A stretch of DNA of 64,000 nucleotides from Prevotella melaninogenica (lineage in GTDB: Bacteria > Bacteroidota > Bacteroidia > Bacteroidales > Bacteroidaceae): positions 496,001-560,000 of the forward strand of contig NZ_AP018050.1 of assembly GCF_003609775.1 (NCBI RefSeq). Reading direction: 5' to 3'. Shown here piece after piece: positions 18,021 through 26,184 of this stretch; the stretch's first letter is position 1, and each line of letters starts with the position of its first letter. The notes beneath the pieces are model-generated. The model was given only the letters and a program-made list of their open reading frames with translations, made no database searches and was not told the origin of the DNA. A program made the position numbers and the translations under genes.

Positions 18021-18683
18021 ATGAAGAATAAGAAAATTGTTTTCGCAAATCAGAAAGGTGGAGTAGGAAAGAGCACGCTGTGCATCCTCTTTGCCAACTA
18101 TCTTGCTGCAAAGGGTAAGGACGTATGTATCATTGATACCGACTTGCAGAAGACGATTCTGATGCAGCGTCGAAAGGACAAGCTCATCTATGAGGGCGAG
18201 GAAGAACCATATAACGTTCAGGACTTTGACGTGACCGATGTCGAGACAATGCAGACACTCGTCGACTCAGCTTCGCAGGTAGAAGGCTTCGTATTGTTTG
18301 ACTCACCGGGTAATATCAGTGAGGACGGTTTGGCACCGCTCTTCGTAGGTGCCGACTACATCGTTTGTCCTTACGAATACGAGGATAAGGCACTCGACTC
18401 AACGGGCGTCTTCGTGCAGGTGCTTAATGTGTTGCGTGAGCACAATCCACAGATGACCGCACAGCTCTTCTTTGTTCCAAATCGCATCGACCCACGTATC
18501 GGTACGGCTGAGGAGCAGGAGATGTGGCGCAGAACCGACGAGGTGTTTGGAAACTTTGGACGTGTCACACCAGTCGTAAACAGCCGTGCGACACTCAAGC
18601 GTACAAATACATTCGAACTGCTCGGAACGCAGCGTGATGCGGTGAAGAAGGCGTTTGATTATATGCTGAGGAGGATGAAATAA
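18021..18683 (+). CDS. parA: ParA-family partition ATPase (small, type Ib-like)
   Basis: A 220-aa ParA/MinD-type ATPase. The deviant Walker A motif KGGVGKST is at residues 12-19, an IDTDLQ segment at about 39, and the Walker B-like VLFDSPGN near 92. The P-loop lies at the very N-terminus with no HTH before it, which is the small plasmid-type (Ib) form. Such proteins move DNA by ATP-driven gradients on the nucleoid with a centromere-binding partner. The next gene encodes a protein with a C-terminal ribbon-helix-helix-like segment, a suitable partner. Similar ParA plus DUF3408 pairs also occur at the start of tra regions in Bacteroides conjugative transposons (TraA/TraB), so a mobile-element remnant is the main alternative to replicon partition. 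Confidence 0.88.
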   Translation: MKNKKIVFANQKGGVGKSTLCILFANYLAAKGKDVCIIDTDLQKTILMQRRKDKLIYEGEEEPYNVQDFDVTDVETMQTLVDSASQVEGFVLFDSPGNISEDGLAPLFVGADYIVCPYEYEDKALDSTGVFVQVLNVLREHNPQMTAQLFFVPNRIDPRIGTAEEQEMWRRTDEVFGNFGRVTPVVNSRATLKRTNTFELLGTQRDAVKKAFDYMLRRMK

Positions 18684-18697
18684 AAACCTCCCCCCAG

Positions 18698-18716
18698 CCC
18701 CCTCCGAAAGAGGGGG
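18698..18716. repeat. REP-like hairpin after parA
   Basis: CCCCCTC-CGAAA-GAGGGGG hairpin within CCTCCCCCCAGCCCCCTCCG, a member of the C-rich/G-rich hairpin family seen after many genes here. It lies 15 bp after the parA stop. Confidence 0.65.
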
Positions 18717-18925
18717 AGTGCCTAACGGGATGAAGTTGGATAAAACTGGACATAGTTGTTTAGATAAAAGTCAAGCAGATTGGGTTTATAAACGATGTTA
18801 GACAAGAAGACTTCAAGAGGGTGCGATAGGGGAGAGAGGATGACGAAGGGACACACCAAAGAAAGAGAAAGGATAAGATCCCACGTTTATATATAATAAA
18901 GTAAAAACAAAGAAACAAAGATACA

Positions 18926-19564
18926 ATGGCTAAGAAGAAGAAAACAATGGTTATGATGCCTGGTGCAATGACCGACTTGGCACATAGCGTACAGAAGGGT
19001 GCAAGACCAGCTCCTACAACTAACGTAGAAGAAAATAATACGACTGACGAGCAGGCTGAGATAGAGGTTGAGTCTATCCAGTATGATACATCCGCTGTTG
19101 AACAGGAAACACGTACGCAGGTTGCGGAACAACAGCCAGCACAGTTTGCTGAGCCAGTAGTGCCTGTTTCAGAGCCAGTGGCACCAGCAGCCCCAACAAG
19201 TCAGTTCGGACGCGTAGAGCCAAAGCAAGAGGCCGTAGATTGTAAGGACCGCACCGCACCAGCTGCAAAGAAACTTCCAAAGGCAGAAGGCAGACAGTTA
19301 GCACGCGAGTATTCGCTTGCTAAGGACAGCGGTGAGGATAGCTGGCAGATCTTCCTCGATATGGCACGCGACTACAAGGCACGCGACTCTCGTCTGGCAA
19401 CGGTTTATATCGACTCAGACCTCAAGGGTGTCCTCGATCGTCTGAAGTCTGCTACGAGCGTAAAGCTACCATCAACAGCCCTGCTCAGCGCCATTGTTGC
19501 CCGTTTTGTCTTCGAGCACGAGAAGGATATAAAGAACGCAATATTTGGAGAGAGCTTGTTGTAA
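18926..19564 (+). CDS. Probable centromere-binding / DUF3408-like RHH protein
   Basis: A 212-aa protein in three parts: a basic N-terminus (MAKKKKTMVMMPG), a long low-complexity middle rich in Ala, Pro, Glu, Thr and Val (about residues 35-115), and a compact C-terminal ~60 residues. That end (RLATVYIDSDLKGVLDRLKS...TALLSAIVARFVFEH) has a beta strand followed by two helices, the ribbon-helix-helix pattern also seen in DUF3408 proteins. It follows parA by 240 bp with a REP-like hairpin between. The expected role is DNA binding at the parA-upstream repeats. Domain naming rests on pattern only. Confidence 0.75.
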   Translation: MAKKKKTMVMMPGAMTDLAHSVQKGARPAPTTNVEENNTTDEQAEIEVESIQYDTSAVEQETRTQVAEQQPAQFAEPVVPVSEPVAPAAPTSQFGRVEPKQEAVDCKDRTAPAAKKLPKAEGRQLAREYSLAKDSGEDSWQIFLDMARDYKARDSRLATVYIDSDLKGVLDRLKSATSVKLPSTALLSAIVARFVFEHEKDIKNAIFGESLL

Positions 19565-19974
19565 GAACTAAAAAACAAAGCAACCCAACTGGCCCCTCCC
19601 CCGACCCCTCCCCCATAGGGAGGGGCGTGAAATGCGAGATACCCCTTTGGGTTTGTTGACGAGTTTACAAGTTGACGAGTTATTTGTAGCGATAAACCAC
19701 AGTTAGCAACGGTAGTCATAAGTGTTACTTTTGAACTTCTTATCCTTTGAACTTCTTATCCTTTGAACTTTGAGGTTTGAAGTTTGAACTTTATGATTTG
19801 AGTTTAATCCTTGAGCTATTAACTTTGAACTTTGAGGTTTGAACTTTGAGCTTTATGATTTGAGTTTAATGATTTTTCCCAATTAAACATTTTACCAGCA
19901 TTGGTAATCATAATTATGAATTGTGAATTATGAATTACCAATTTTGAATCTTATCGAATAAAGGAATATATAGA
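19565..19974. repeat. Intergenic: REP-like hairpin and simple TTTGAACTTTGA repeats
   Basis: Starts with a C/G-rich hairpin block (about 19590-19626) and the linked tail GTGAAATGCGAGATACCCC. Then come about 170 bp of imperfect TTTGAACTTTGAGG units (about 19730-19880) and an AATTATGAATTGTGAATTATG run at 19910-19940. No gene. The same families recur across the window. Confidence 0.75.
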
Positions 19975-20625
19975 ATGAAGTCATTGATTATAAGTAGTGT
20001 TTTTATTTTAGCAATATTAAGCGTAATATATGCGATAAATTATCTTTTCTATCGTTTCTCTCCTTTTCGTATGTTGCCAAGCATCAAGACCCTTCCTGCA
20101 AGGGGTATCTTTGGAGTAATTATAGCTATATTCGCCTACTTTGGTGCACTCATTTATTTTACCATTTTTAATAGAGAAATAAACCAGCTCTGTTCTGGGA
20201 ATATGTACATATATCTACCTATAATTCTGACAGTTCTGTTGGTAGTTGCGATAGTAGGTATTTTTCGATACGAGAAACGTGTTTGGCTACGTCATAATCT
20301 CAAATATAGTAGATTGATGCTGCCCTCATGGAATAAAGGTTTAAAGAATTTATGTGTGTCAATAAATAAGATAGACGATATTGCTTATGGTCGTGGCGTA
20401 AGTTTCTCATGGTTTGATGGCTCTTTTATTTCCGCAGGAAGACACAGAGTGGTGTTTGAATTCTATGAGGATCATTTTCTTGCAAAACGCAATACGCGTA
20501 GCGTTATTTATAAAAAGGAGATTGGCTTTAATTTCCAACCAGATACGGTATATGTGATAGAGGTACTTCAAGAAAGACAGACCTTCCAAATCACGGCAGA
20601 AACGACACGGAATAATTACCTTTGA
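19975..20625 (+). CDS. Membrane protein with soluble C-terminal domain (216 aa), unknown
   Basis: Three hydrophobic segments (about residues 4-24, 43-65 and 78-98) are followed by a ~115-residue soluble domain containing VSFSWFDGSFISAGRHRVVFEFYEDH. A hairpin terminator follows at 20680. No family was recognised and no neighbour suggests a role. Confidence 0.65.
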   Translation: MKSLIISSVFILAILSVIYAINYLFYRFSPFRMLPSIKTLPARGIFGVIIAIFAYFGALIYFTIFNREINQLCSGNMYIYLPIILTVLLVVAIVGIFRYEKRVWLRHNLKYSRLMLPSWNKGLKNLCVSINKIDDIAYGRGVSFSWFDGSFISAGRHRVVFEFYEDHFLAKRNTRSVIYKKEIGFNFQPDTVYVIEVLQERQTFQITAETTRNNYL

Positions 20626-20679
20626 ACTTTGAGTATTGAAGTTTGAACTTTATGATTTGAACATTGTTGGTACCTTATA

Positions 20680-20731
20680 AAAGATTCAGCATAGAGCTTG
20701 TCAGTACAAGCTTTATGCTGAAATCTTGTTT
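20680..20731 (+). terminator. Long-stem terminator
   Basis: AAGATTCAGCATAGAGCTTGT pairs with ACAAGCTTTATGCTGAAATCTT around a CAGT loop, then TGTTTT follows. Stem of about 20 bp with a few mismatches, 55 bp after the membrane protein stop. Confidence 0.75.
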
Positions 20732-21060
20732 TAAAGGGATGACTATGTGGACGAGGTGACAAGTGGACGAGGTGACAAGTTAACAAGTAGACACGTTTTA
20801 TTAAACGAGTGAATATGTTGTAGCCATTATTACATACAACTTGTCTACTCGTTTACTTGTTAACAATCCTCTGTGTACTCCATTTCTCTGTGTGACGTTT
20901 TTTAGTAGAGAAATAAACAAGTTAACGAGTAAAGAAGTCATATCCTTTATAACACATAACTTGTCTACTTGTCCACTTGCCACTAACTCCAAGGGGTATC
21001 TCGCTAATCACTCCCCTCCCTATGGGGGAGGGGTTGGGGGAGGGGCCAGTTGGTCCCTTT
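20732..21060. repeat. Intergenic: GACGAGGTGACAAGT repeats and REP-like hairpin
   Basis: Contains repeated GTGGACGAGGTGACAAGT units and their inverse (ACTTGTCTACTCGTTTACTTG), then the CTCCCCTCCCTATGGGGGAGGGG hairpin at about 21018-21042. No gene. Confidence 0.7.
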
Positions 21061-21513
21061 TTAATATTTAACCACTCCCTTTCCGATTGCTGCAGCGTAG
21101 CTACGCTGTAGGTTGTCGTCTATCCAACCACTCTTCCACGCTGCTCTTTTGAGGTTGTGAGCAGCTTTGGCTGTTTTCACGTTGCGAGGGATAGGATTCT
21201 TAAAGAGGTCTTTGTGTGCCACGTTGATAGTGAAGAAGATACTATCCTTTGTTACTCGGAGATTCTCCATTGGAGCTACAAAATGACCGGGGAGATAGCC
21301 TTCGCGGGCATCAATAAGATCGTCTGTGGTACCATAGAATCTACCAGAGATTTTACCATTTGCACCCTTCTCAAGTACGATGTTGTGGTCTTTCAAAACA
21401 TTCTTACTTTCCTTTGTGTTAATGAGTTGATAAACTCCACACTTTGTTGTCTGAGCTTGAGAAATTGCGTTTGCTCCAAAGAGTACGCAACACAATAAGA
21501 TTAACTTTTTCAT
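21061..21513 (-). CDS. Small secreted protein, unknown (150 aa)
   Basis: A typical signal peptide (MKKLILLCCVLFGANAISQAQ, cleavage likely after SQAQ) precedes a ~130-residue mature protein with no known motif and a basic C-terminal half (ending AAIGKGVVKY). The stop lies directly beside the REP-like repeat block. Transcribed in the same direction as the two duplicated genes upstream. Confidence 0.75.
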   Translation of the reverse strand: MKKLILLCCVLFGANAISQAQTTKCGVYQLINTKESKNVLKDHNIVLEKGANGKISGRFYGTTDDLIDAREGYLPGHFVAPMENLRVTKDSIFFTINVAHKDLFKNPIPRNVKTAKAAHNLKRAAWKSGWIDDNLQRSYAAAIGKGVVKY

Positions 21514-21610
21514 ATCGTTATGATTTGTTTAATTTGATATTTGATCTTTGACCTTTGATTTTTGACCTTTTACTTTTCACTTTTCCCACAGCGGTAATCA
21601 TAGTTTATGA

Positions 21611-21635
21611 CGTACTGATGAGAACTCCGTTCGAA
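21611..21635 (+). repeat. Hammerhead-core-like dispersed repeat, copy A
   Basis: CGTACTGATGAGAACTCCG followed by TTCGAA. It contains CTGATGA, a GAAC/GTTC stem with a TCC loop, then GAA. It lies upstream of the secreted-protein gene and downstream of the duplicated gene. Confidence 0.6.
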
Positions 21636-21674
21636 TAATTGTGAATTATAAATTATGAATTAACAAAGTTATGC

Positions 21675-21699
21675 CGTACTGATGAGAACTCTGTTCGAA
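21675..21699 (+). repeat. Hammerhead-core-like dispersed repeat, copy B
   Basis: Same 25-mer with loop TCT, abutting the 3' end of the gene at 21703-22269 (opposite strand). The downstream flank differs from copy A, lacking the TAATT extension. Confidence 0.6.
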
Positions 21700-21702
21700 C
21701 TG

Positions 21703-22269
21703 TTATTTTATTCTTCTGAAATTTGCCCCTGTAATATAGTATTCTTTTTCTTTAAACGCTCCCACTACAGGGTGTACAGGTAACTCACACTTACTGTATA
21801 AATGGAGAATCTCATAAATCTGCTCTTGGGTTAAGTGTTTTGCTGTACTACTCATCATTTTTATCTTTACAAACCTCTTTTTGCTATTTATAAAGACATA
21901 GAACTCAGACCACATAATATTACTTTTCTTTCCAATGAGGTTTAAGAGTTTCTTTTGTTCTTCTGTAAGAACCGCACTTATGGACTCAGCAAAGCATTTT
22001 CTGATTAGAGGTAGTGACACATTATTGTAAGGCGTGTATCTTTTCTCATAGGCGGGCTTCCAGTTTCCTTCTTTGATAAAGCGTTCTGTACTATCCGCAT
22101 CAGCAGCGATGTAATAGGTCATAAAGGTGTCGCGCTCCCAAGTTGAAGGGAGGGACTCCTGAATGAGTTTTCCCACCTTTGTAATCTTTACGTCATTCTG
22201 TGCACATGTAGGATTGCAGAATAGGAATGCTAAAAAGATAGCATAGAAAATGTTCTTAATTCTCTTCAT
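21703..22269 (-). CDS. Secreted protein, duplicate 1 of a tandem pair (188 aa)
   Basis: The start is placed at the internal Met giving MKRIKNIFYAIFLAFLFCNPTCAQ, a clean signal peptide; a longer frame adds 13 residues (MDFKLLISNLNLN) that would spoil it. The mature part has YYIAADADSTERFIKEGNWKP and a C-terminal EYYITGA segment; no known family was recognised. The neighbouring gene at 22506-23075 is a near-identical copy and even the 5' flank is duplicated, so this is a recent tandem duplication. Envelope or extracellular location is likely. Confidence 0.75.
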   Translation of the reverse strand: MKRIKNIFYAIFLAFLFCNPTCAQNDVKITKVGKLIQESLPSTWERDTFMTYYIAADADSTERFIKEGNWKPAYEKRYTPYNNVSLPLIRKCFAESISAVLTEEQKKLLNLIGKKSNIMWSEFYVFINSKKRFVKIKMMSSTAKHLTQEQIYEILHLYSKCELPVHPVVGAFKEKEYYITGANFRRIK

Positions 22270-22335
22270 ATTCAAATTTAGATTAGAAATTAATAATTTA
22301 AAATCCAATTTGTTCCAATATTATGCCATCTACAA

Positions 22336-22400
22336 CCAGCCTCTCCCCCAACCCCTCTCCGAATGGAGAGGGGAGTGAAATGCGAGATACCCCTTTTGGT
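22336..22400. repeat. REP-like hairpin block
   Basis: CCCCTCTCC-GAAT-GGAGAGGGG at 22352-22373 with the linked tail AGTGAAATGCGAGATACCCC. It separates the two duplicated genes; a nearly identical block lies upstream of the second copy, so it was duplicated with the gene. Confidence 0.75.
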
Positions 22401-22479
22401 TAGTTTATGAGTTCACAAGTTGACGTGTTTGCCTGTGCGTTCAGGTAAATCATAGCCAACACTGGTAATCATAATTATG

Positions 22480-22504
22480 ACGTACTGATGAGAACTCTGT
22501 TCGA
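22480..22504 (+). repeat. Hammerhead-core-like dispersed repeat, copy C
   Basis: CGTACTGATGAGAACTCTG followed by TTCGAA, preceded by CATAATTATGA. It abuts the 3' end of the second duplicated gene exactly as copy B abuts the first. Confidence 0.6.
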
Positions 22505-22505
22505 A

Positions 22506-23075
22506 CTATTGTTTTATACTTTTGATATTTGCCCCTGTAATATAGTATTCTTTTTCTTTAAACGCTCCCACTACAGGATGTATTGGTAGCTCACACTTAC
22601 TGTATAAACGGAGAATCTCATAAATCTGCTCTTGGGTTAAGTGTTTTGCGGTGCTACTCCTCATTTCGATCTTCACAAACCTCTTTTTGCTATTGATAAA
22701 GACATAGAACTCAGACCACATAATATTTCTTCGCTTTCCAATGAGGTTTAAGAGTTTCTTTTGTTCTTCTGTAAGAACCGCACTTATGGACTCAGCAAAG
22801 CATTCGTCGATTAAAGGTAGTGAGACATTGTTATAAGGTGTATATCGTTTCTCGTATGCGGGCTTCCAGTTTCCTTCTTTGATAAAGCGTTCCGTACTAT
22901 CCGCATCTGCAGCAATGTAATAAGTCATGAAAGTGTCACGGCTCCAAGTCGAAGGGATGGACTCCTGAATGAGTTTCCCCACCTTTGTAATCTTTACGTC
23001 ATTCTGTGCACATGTAGGATTGCAGAATAGGAATGCTAAAAAGATAGAATAAACAATGTTTTTAATTCTCTTCAT
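22506..23075 (-). CDS. Secreted protein, duplicate 2 of a tandem pair (189 aa)
   Basis: Signal peptide MKRIKNIVYSIFLAFLFCNPTCAQ, then a mature part about 90% identical to the protein at 21703-22269. Differences cluster at LIDECFAES (LIRKCFAES in the twin), KRRNIMWSE and the last residues. The longer frame from 23114 is not preferred for the same reason as in the twin. Function unknown. Confidence 0.75.
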   Translation of the reverse strand: MKRIKNIVYSIFLAFLFCNPTCAQNDVKITKVGKLIQESIPSTWSRDTFMTYYIAADADSTERFIKEGNWKPAYEKRYTPYNNVSLPLIDECFAESISAVLTEEQKKLLNLIGKRRNIMWSEFYVFINSKKRFVKIEMRSSTAKHLTQEQIYEILRLYSKCELPIHPVVGAFKEKEYYITGANIKSIKQ

Positions 23076-23145
23076 ATTCAAATTTAGATTAGAAATTAAT
23101 AATTTAAAATCCAATTTGTTCCAATATTATGCCATCTACTAACAG

Positions 23146-23511
23146 CCTCTCCCCCAACCCCTCTCCGAATGGAGAGAGGGGAGTGAAATGCGGGATACCC
23201 CTTTTGGTTAGTTTACGAGCTCATAAGTTTATGAGTTTACATGTTTATAGTTCACGAGTTGACGTGTTCGCCTGTGCGTTCAGGTAAATCACAGTCAACA
23301 GCGGTTTATAATCAGTTTACATGTTTATGAGTTCACGAGTTGACGTGTTCGCCTGTGCGTTCAGGTAAATCACAACCAACAGCGGTTTATCAACAGTTTA
23401 CGAGTTCACAAGTTTATGGGGTTACGAGTTGATGTGTTCGCCTGTGCGTTCAGGTAAATCACAATCAATAGCGGTAATCATAATTATGAATTATGAATTA
23501 TGAATTCTGAA
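23146..23511. repeat. REP-like block and a ~81-99-bp direct repeat, three copies
   Basis: After a REP-like hairpin (about 23158-23181), a unit containing GACGTGTTCGCCTGTGCG, TTCAGGTAAATCACA and AGCGGT recurs with GCCTGTGCG at 23270, 23351 and 23450; a single further copy is at 22431. An AATTATGAATTATGAATT run ends the stretch at about 23510. No gene. Confidence 0.75.
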
Positions 23512-23990
23512 TTATATTTTTGTCAGCTTTGGCTTCACGGTAGTAGCATCCTCGATGATAAATGAGTTGCCCTGCTCCTTCACCTTAACATAAACCACAG
23601 TATGCTTTGTAGGCACCTTTTTGTAGCTCGAAGTCCATAAGAACGAAACAGAGAGCCAATCATTGTTCAGCGGAACAACCTTCAGTGTACGTAGATTCTC
23701 CTCTATGCAGTCCTGTGCATCAAGAAGTACGTCAGCACCAGTCCTGCAGTCTTCTTCAAAACTTTTGGACTAACAAACTTCTTCGCAATCACCATGTTAA
23801 GGTCTGAGAGCTGATAGATAAGGCTGTTCATGTAGGTCTTGTAAAAACCATAAGCGAACTGTTGCTTTTCCTTCTGTGTTTCGTTCATCGTAACAGCAGC
23901 ACTTTTAGCCTTTTTAGCTTGTGCATAGGTTGTAAGTGGTGCAGAAGCTAAGCATACCACCAAGCTCATTGCAAGATAATACTTTTTCAT
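23512..23990 (-). pseudogene. Secreted protein gene with a frameshift
   Basis: The first frame starts MKKYYLAMSLVVCLASAPLTTYAQ (signal peptide) and continues to VSPKVLKK near 23750, then reads a few aberrant residues to a stop at 23703. A second frame takes over at the same point (EEDCRTGADVLLDAQDCIEEN) and runs to a stop at 23512 with sensible sequence (VVPLNNDWLSVSFLW, YVKVKEQGNSFIIEDA). One missing base around 23745-23755 explains the break; repaired, the protein would be about 159 aa. The layout (helical start, VSPKVLK, LLDAQD, beta-rich end) resembles DUF3828-like periplasmic proteins, but that is only a resemblance. Sequencing error is possible. Confidence 0.72.
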
Positions 23991-24265
23991 TGTTATGATT
24001 GTTTATAGCGTTAAATTCGGTAGATAGTTATTGATTTACTTTTTCAAAGTAGTATCGTGTCAAATTCTTTTTGGCATAGCGGCTTCAATGTTAGCATTTG
24101 CCTCTGGATAGCTGACTGTCGTTGAAATATGAAACTTTATTAGTTTATTTTCTTTTTATTTATTCATTCATTTCGGGAGCAAAGGTATGAAATAAAATGA
24201 TTGCACCAAACATTTCTGCAATTATTTTCAAATAAAGACAAAAATAAGGTTGACGAGATAACGAG

Positions 24266-24857
24266 GAGACTGGTTAACGTGTTGCTTGTAGACAGGGTAA
24301 ATAAAAGACAAAGTAACAGAGGAACATTTTTAAGTTGACGAGTAGACTGGTTAACGTGTTGCTTGTAGACAGGGTAAATAAAAGACAAAGTAACAGAGGA
24401 ACATTTTTAAGTTGACGAGTAGACTGGTTAACGTGTTGCTTGTAGACAGGGTAAATAAAAGACAGAGTAACAGATGAACAAAGTTCTTTTAAGTAACAAG
24501 TTGACGAGTTAACGTGTTGCTTGTAGACAGTGTAAATAAAAGACAGAGTAACAGATGAACAAAGTTTTTTAAGTAACAAGTTGGCGAGTTAACGTGTTGC
24601 TTGTAGACAGTGTAAATAAAAGACAGAGTAACAGATGAACAAAGTTCTTTTAAGTAACAAGTTGACGAGTTAACGTGTTGCTTGTAGACAGTGTAAATAA
24701 AAGACAGAGTAACAGATGAACAAAGTTTTTTAAGTAACAAGTTGGCGAGTTAACGTGTTGCTTGTAGACAGTGTAAATAAAAGACAGAGTAACAGATGAA
24801 CAAGGTTCTTTTAAGTAAAAAGTTGGCGAGTTAACAAGTTGCTTGTTGCCAGTGTTG
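24266..24857 (-). repeat. Tandem array, 7 full units of 77-81 bp
   Basis: The marker GTTGCTTGTAGACAG begins at 24281, 24358, 24435, 24516, 24596, 24677 and 24757, with a partial at 24838: spacings 77, 77, 81, 80, 81, 80, 81. On the minus strand each unit reads CTGTTACTCTGTCTTTTATTTAC, CTGTCTACAAGCAAC, then ACGTTAACTCGTCAAC. It lies in non-coding DNA between 23991 and 25057. Open frames across it are repeat artefacts. Confidence 0.85.
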
Positions 24858-24895
24858 TTTTAACCTCGTCAACTAACCACAAGGGGTATCTCACA

Positions 24896-25050
24896 TTTTA
24901 CTCCCCTCCCTATGGGGGAGGGGCTGGGGGTGGGGCTGCTATTTCTCCCGCATTTCACTCCCCTCCCCATGGGGTTGGGGGGTGGGGCTGCTATTTCTCC
25001 CGCATTTTACTCCCCTCCCTATGGGGGAGGGGTAAGGGGGAGGGGCTACT
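24896..25050. repeat. Three consecutive REP-like hairpins
   Basis: CTCCCCTCCCTATGGGGGAGGGG-type hairpins at about 24900-24925, 24958-24985 and 25009-25035, separated by GCTGCTATTTCTCCCGCATTT. They lie just downstream of the Fic gene's stop (minus strand) and may act as transcript ends. Confidence 0.75.
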
Positions 25051-25057
25051 ATTTCCT

Positions 25058-26164
25058 TTATCCAATCAGTTCGTATGCTGTGCTGCGTCCTCCCTCGCTA
25101 CTTTTCTTCAATATATTCTTTTTGACAAGGTCGTTTAAGTCACGGGTAGCGGTGTCCTGCGAGCAGTGATTAATCTTATACCATTTAGAAGAAGTCAGTT
25201 TCCCCTCAAAACCATCGAGGAGCATATTGAGTACCTTCCTTTGTCGGTCGTTCAGTTGAAGGTCTTTATGTTCGTCCCAGAAGCGCACCTTTCTGATGAT
25301 ACGTTCTGTCTTTTCAAGTGCTGTGTTTAAAGCCCTACTAAGCGTTTCAATAAACCAGACAATCCATTCCGTTATATCCAATCCGCCGTGTTGTGCTTTC
25401 TCTAATTGGATGTAGTAATCCTTTCTATGCTTAAGGATTTCAGACGAAAGGCTGTAATATCGTTGTGAAGTATTGTCGGCTCTTGATAGTAGCATCTCTG
25501 TCACCGTACGGCAGAGTCGTCCGTTACCATCGTCGAATGGGTGAATCGTTACAAACCAAAGGTGAGCTACTGCCGCTTTTATCAGTGGGTCAATACCAAG
25601 TGTGTCATCATCAACCCATGCTAATAGCTGTGTCATCATCTCTGGCACGTCGCTACTTGGTGGTGCTTCATAATGCACTTTCTGCCGACCCATTGCGCCC
25701 GACACCACCTGCATAGCCTCTTCGCCTTTTCGCCAATCTCCTACGGTAATCTTATACATACCACTATATCCTGTTGGAAATAGTGCAGAATGCCAGCCAA
25801 AGAGCCTTTCTTTCGTAAGTGGTTCACGGAAGTGCTGGGTTGCATCGAGCATCACCTGCACCACACCCTCGATATAATGGTCGGTCTTAGGCAAACCTTC
25901 ATGTTCCAGTCCTAACTGTCGTGCAACAGACGAACGCACGCTATCCCGATTAAGACTTTCTCCTTCTATCTCAGATGAATGAACAATTTCCTCCGTTAGC
26001 GAGTCTAACATAGAATCGCCCTGCTCTTTAAATCCGAACATAGAAAGCCTACCGAGTAAGTTTCCACGACGAAGACTGACCTCAGAGATAAGGGTGCTAA
26101 AAGCATTGTCTTGCCACGTCATCTTACGCAAATCTGCATTCTGCCATATATATTGATTATTCAT
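25058..26164 (-). CDS. Fic-domain protein with C-terminal winged helix (368 aa)
   Basis: Fic proteins transfer AMP or related groups from nucleotides to hydroxyls of target proteins. The catalytic motif HPFDDGNGR is at about residues 208-216. An N-terminal inhibitory helix motif, SSEIEG at about 63-68, matches [S/T]xxxE[G/N], so it is a class II, self-inhibited Fic protein. The last ~90 residues (SSKWYKINHCSQDTATRDLN, then ILKKSSEGGRSTAYELIG) look like a winged helix-turn-helix. The upstream region has a promoter and a palindrome that this domain could bind, suggesting autoregulation. The target protein is unknown. Confidence 0.9.
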   Translation of the reverse strand: MNNQYIWQNADLRKMTWQDNAFSTLISEVSLRRGNLLGRLSMFGFKEQGDSMLDSLTEEIVHSSEIEGESLNRDSVRSSVARQLGLEHEGLPKTDHYIEGVVQVMLDATQHFREPLTKERLFGWHSALFPTGYSGMYKITVGDWRKGEEAMQVVSGAMGRQKVHYEAPPSSDVPEMMTQLLAWVDDDTLGIDPLIKAAVAHLWFVTIHPFDDGNGRLCRTVTEMLLSRADNTSQRYYSLSSEILKHRKDYYIQLEKAQHGGLDITEWIVWFIETLSRALNTALEKTERIIRKVRFWDEHKDLQLNDRQRKVLNMLLDGFEGKLTSSKWYKINHCSQDTATRDLNDLVKKNILKKSSEGGRSTAYELIG

Positions 26165-26184
26165 ACACCTCTTATTTATTGCAG

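Noticed and set aside
21703-22308. Longer N-terminus starting MDFKLLISNLNLN for the duplicated secreted proteins
   Set aside because: Starting at the next Met gives a clean signal peptide; the extra 13 residues would be unusual before it.
24164-24857. Possible CRISPR array from regular ~80-bp spacing
   Set aside because: The whole unit is repeated with no variable spacers, and no cas genes are in the window. It is a tandem repeat.
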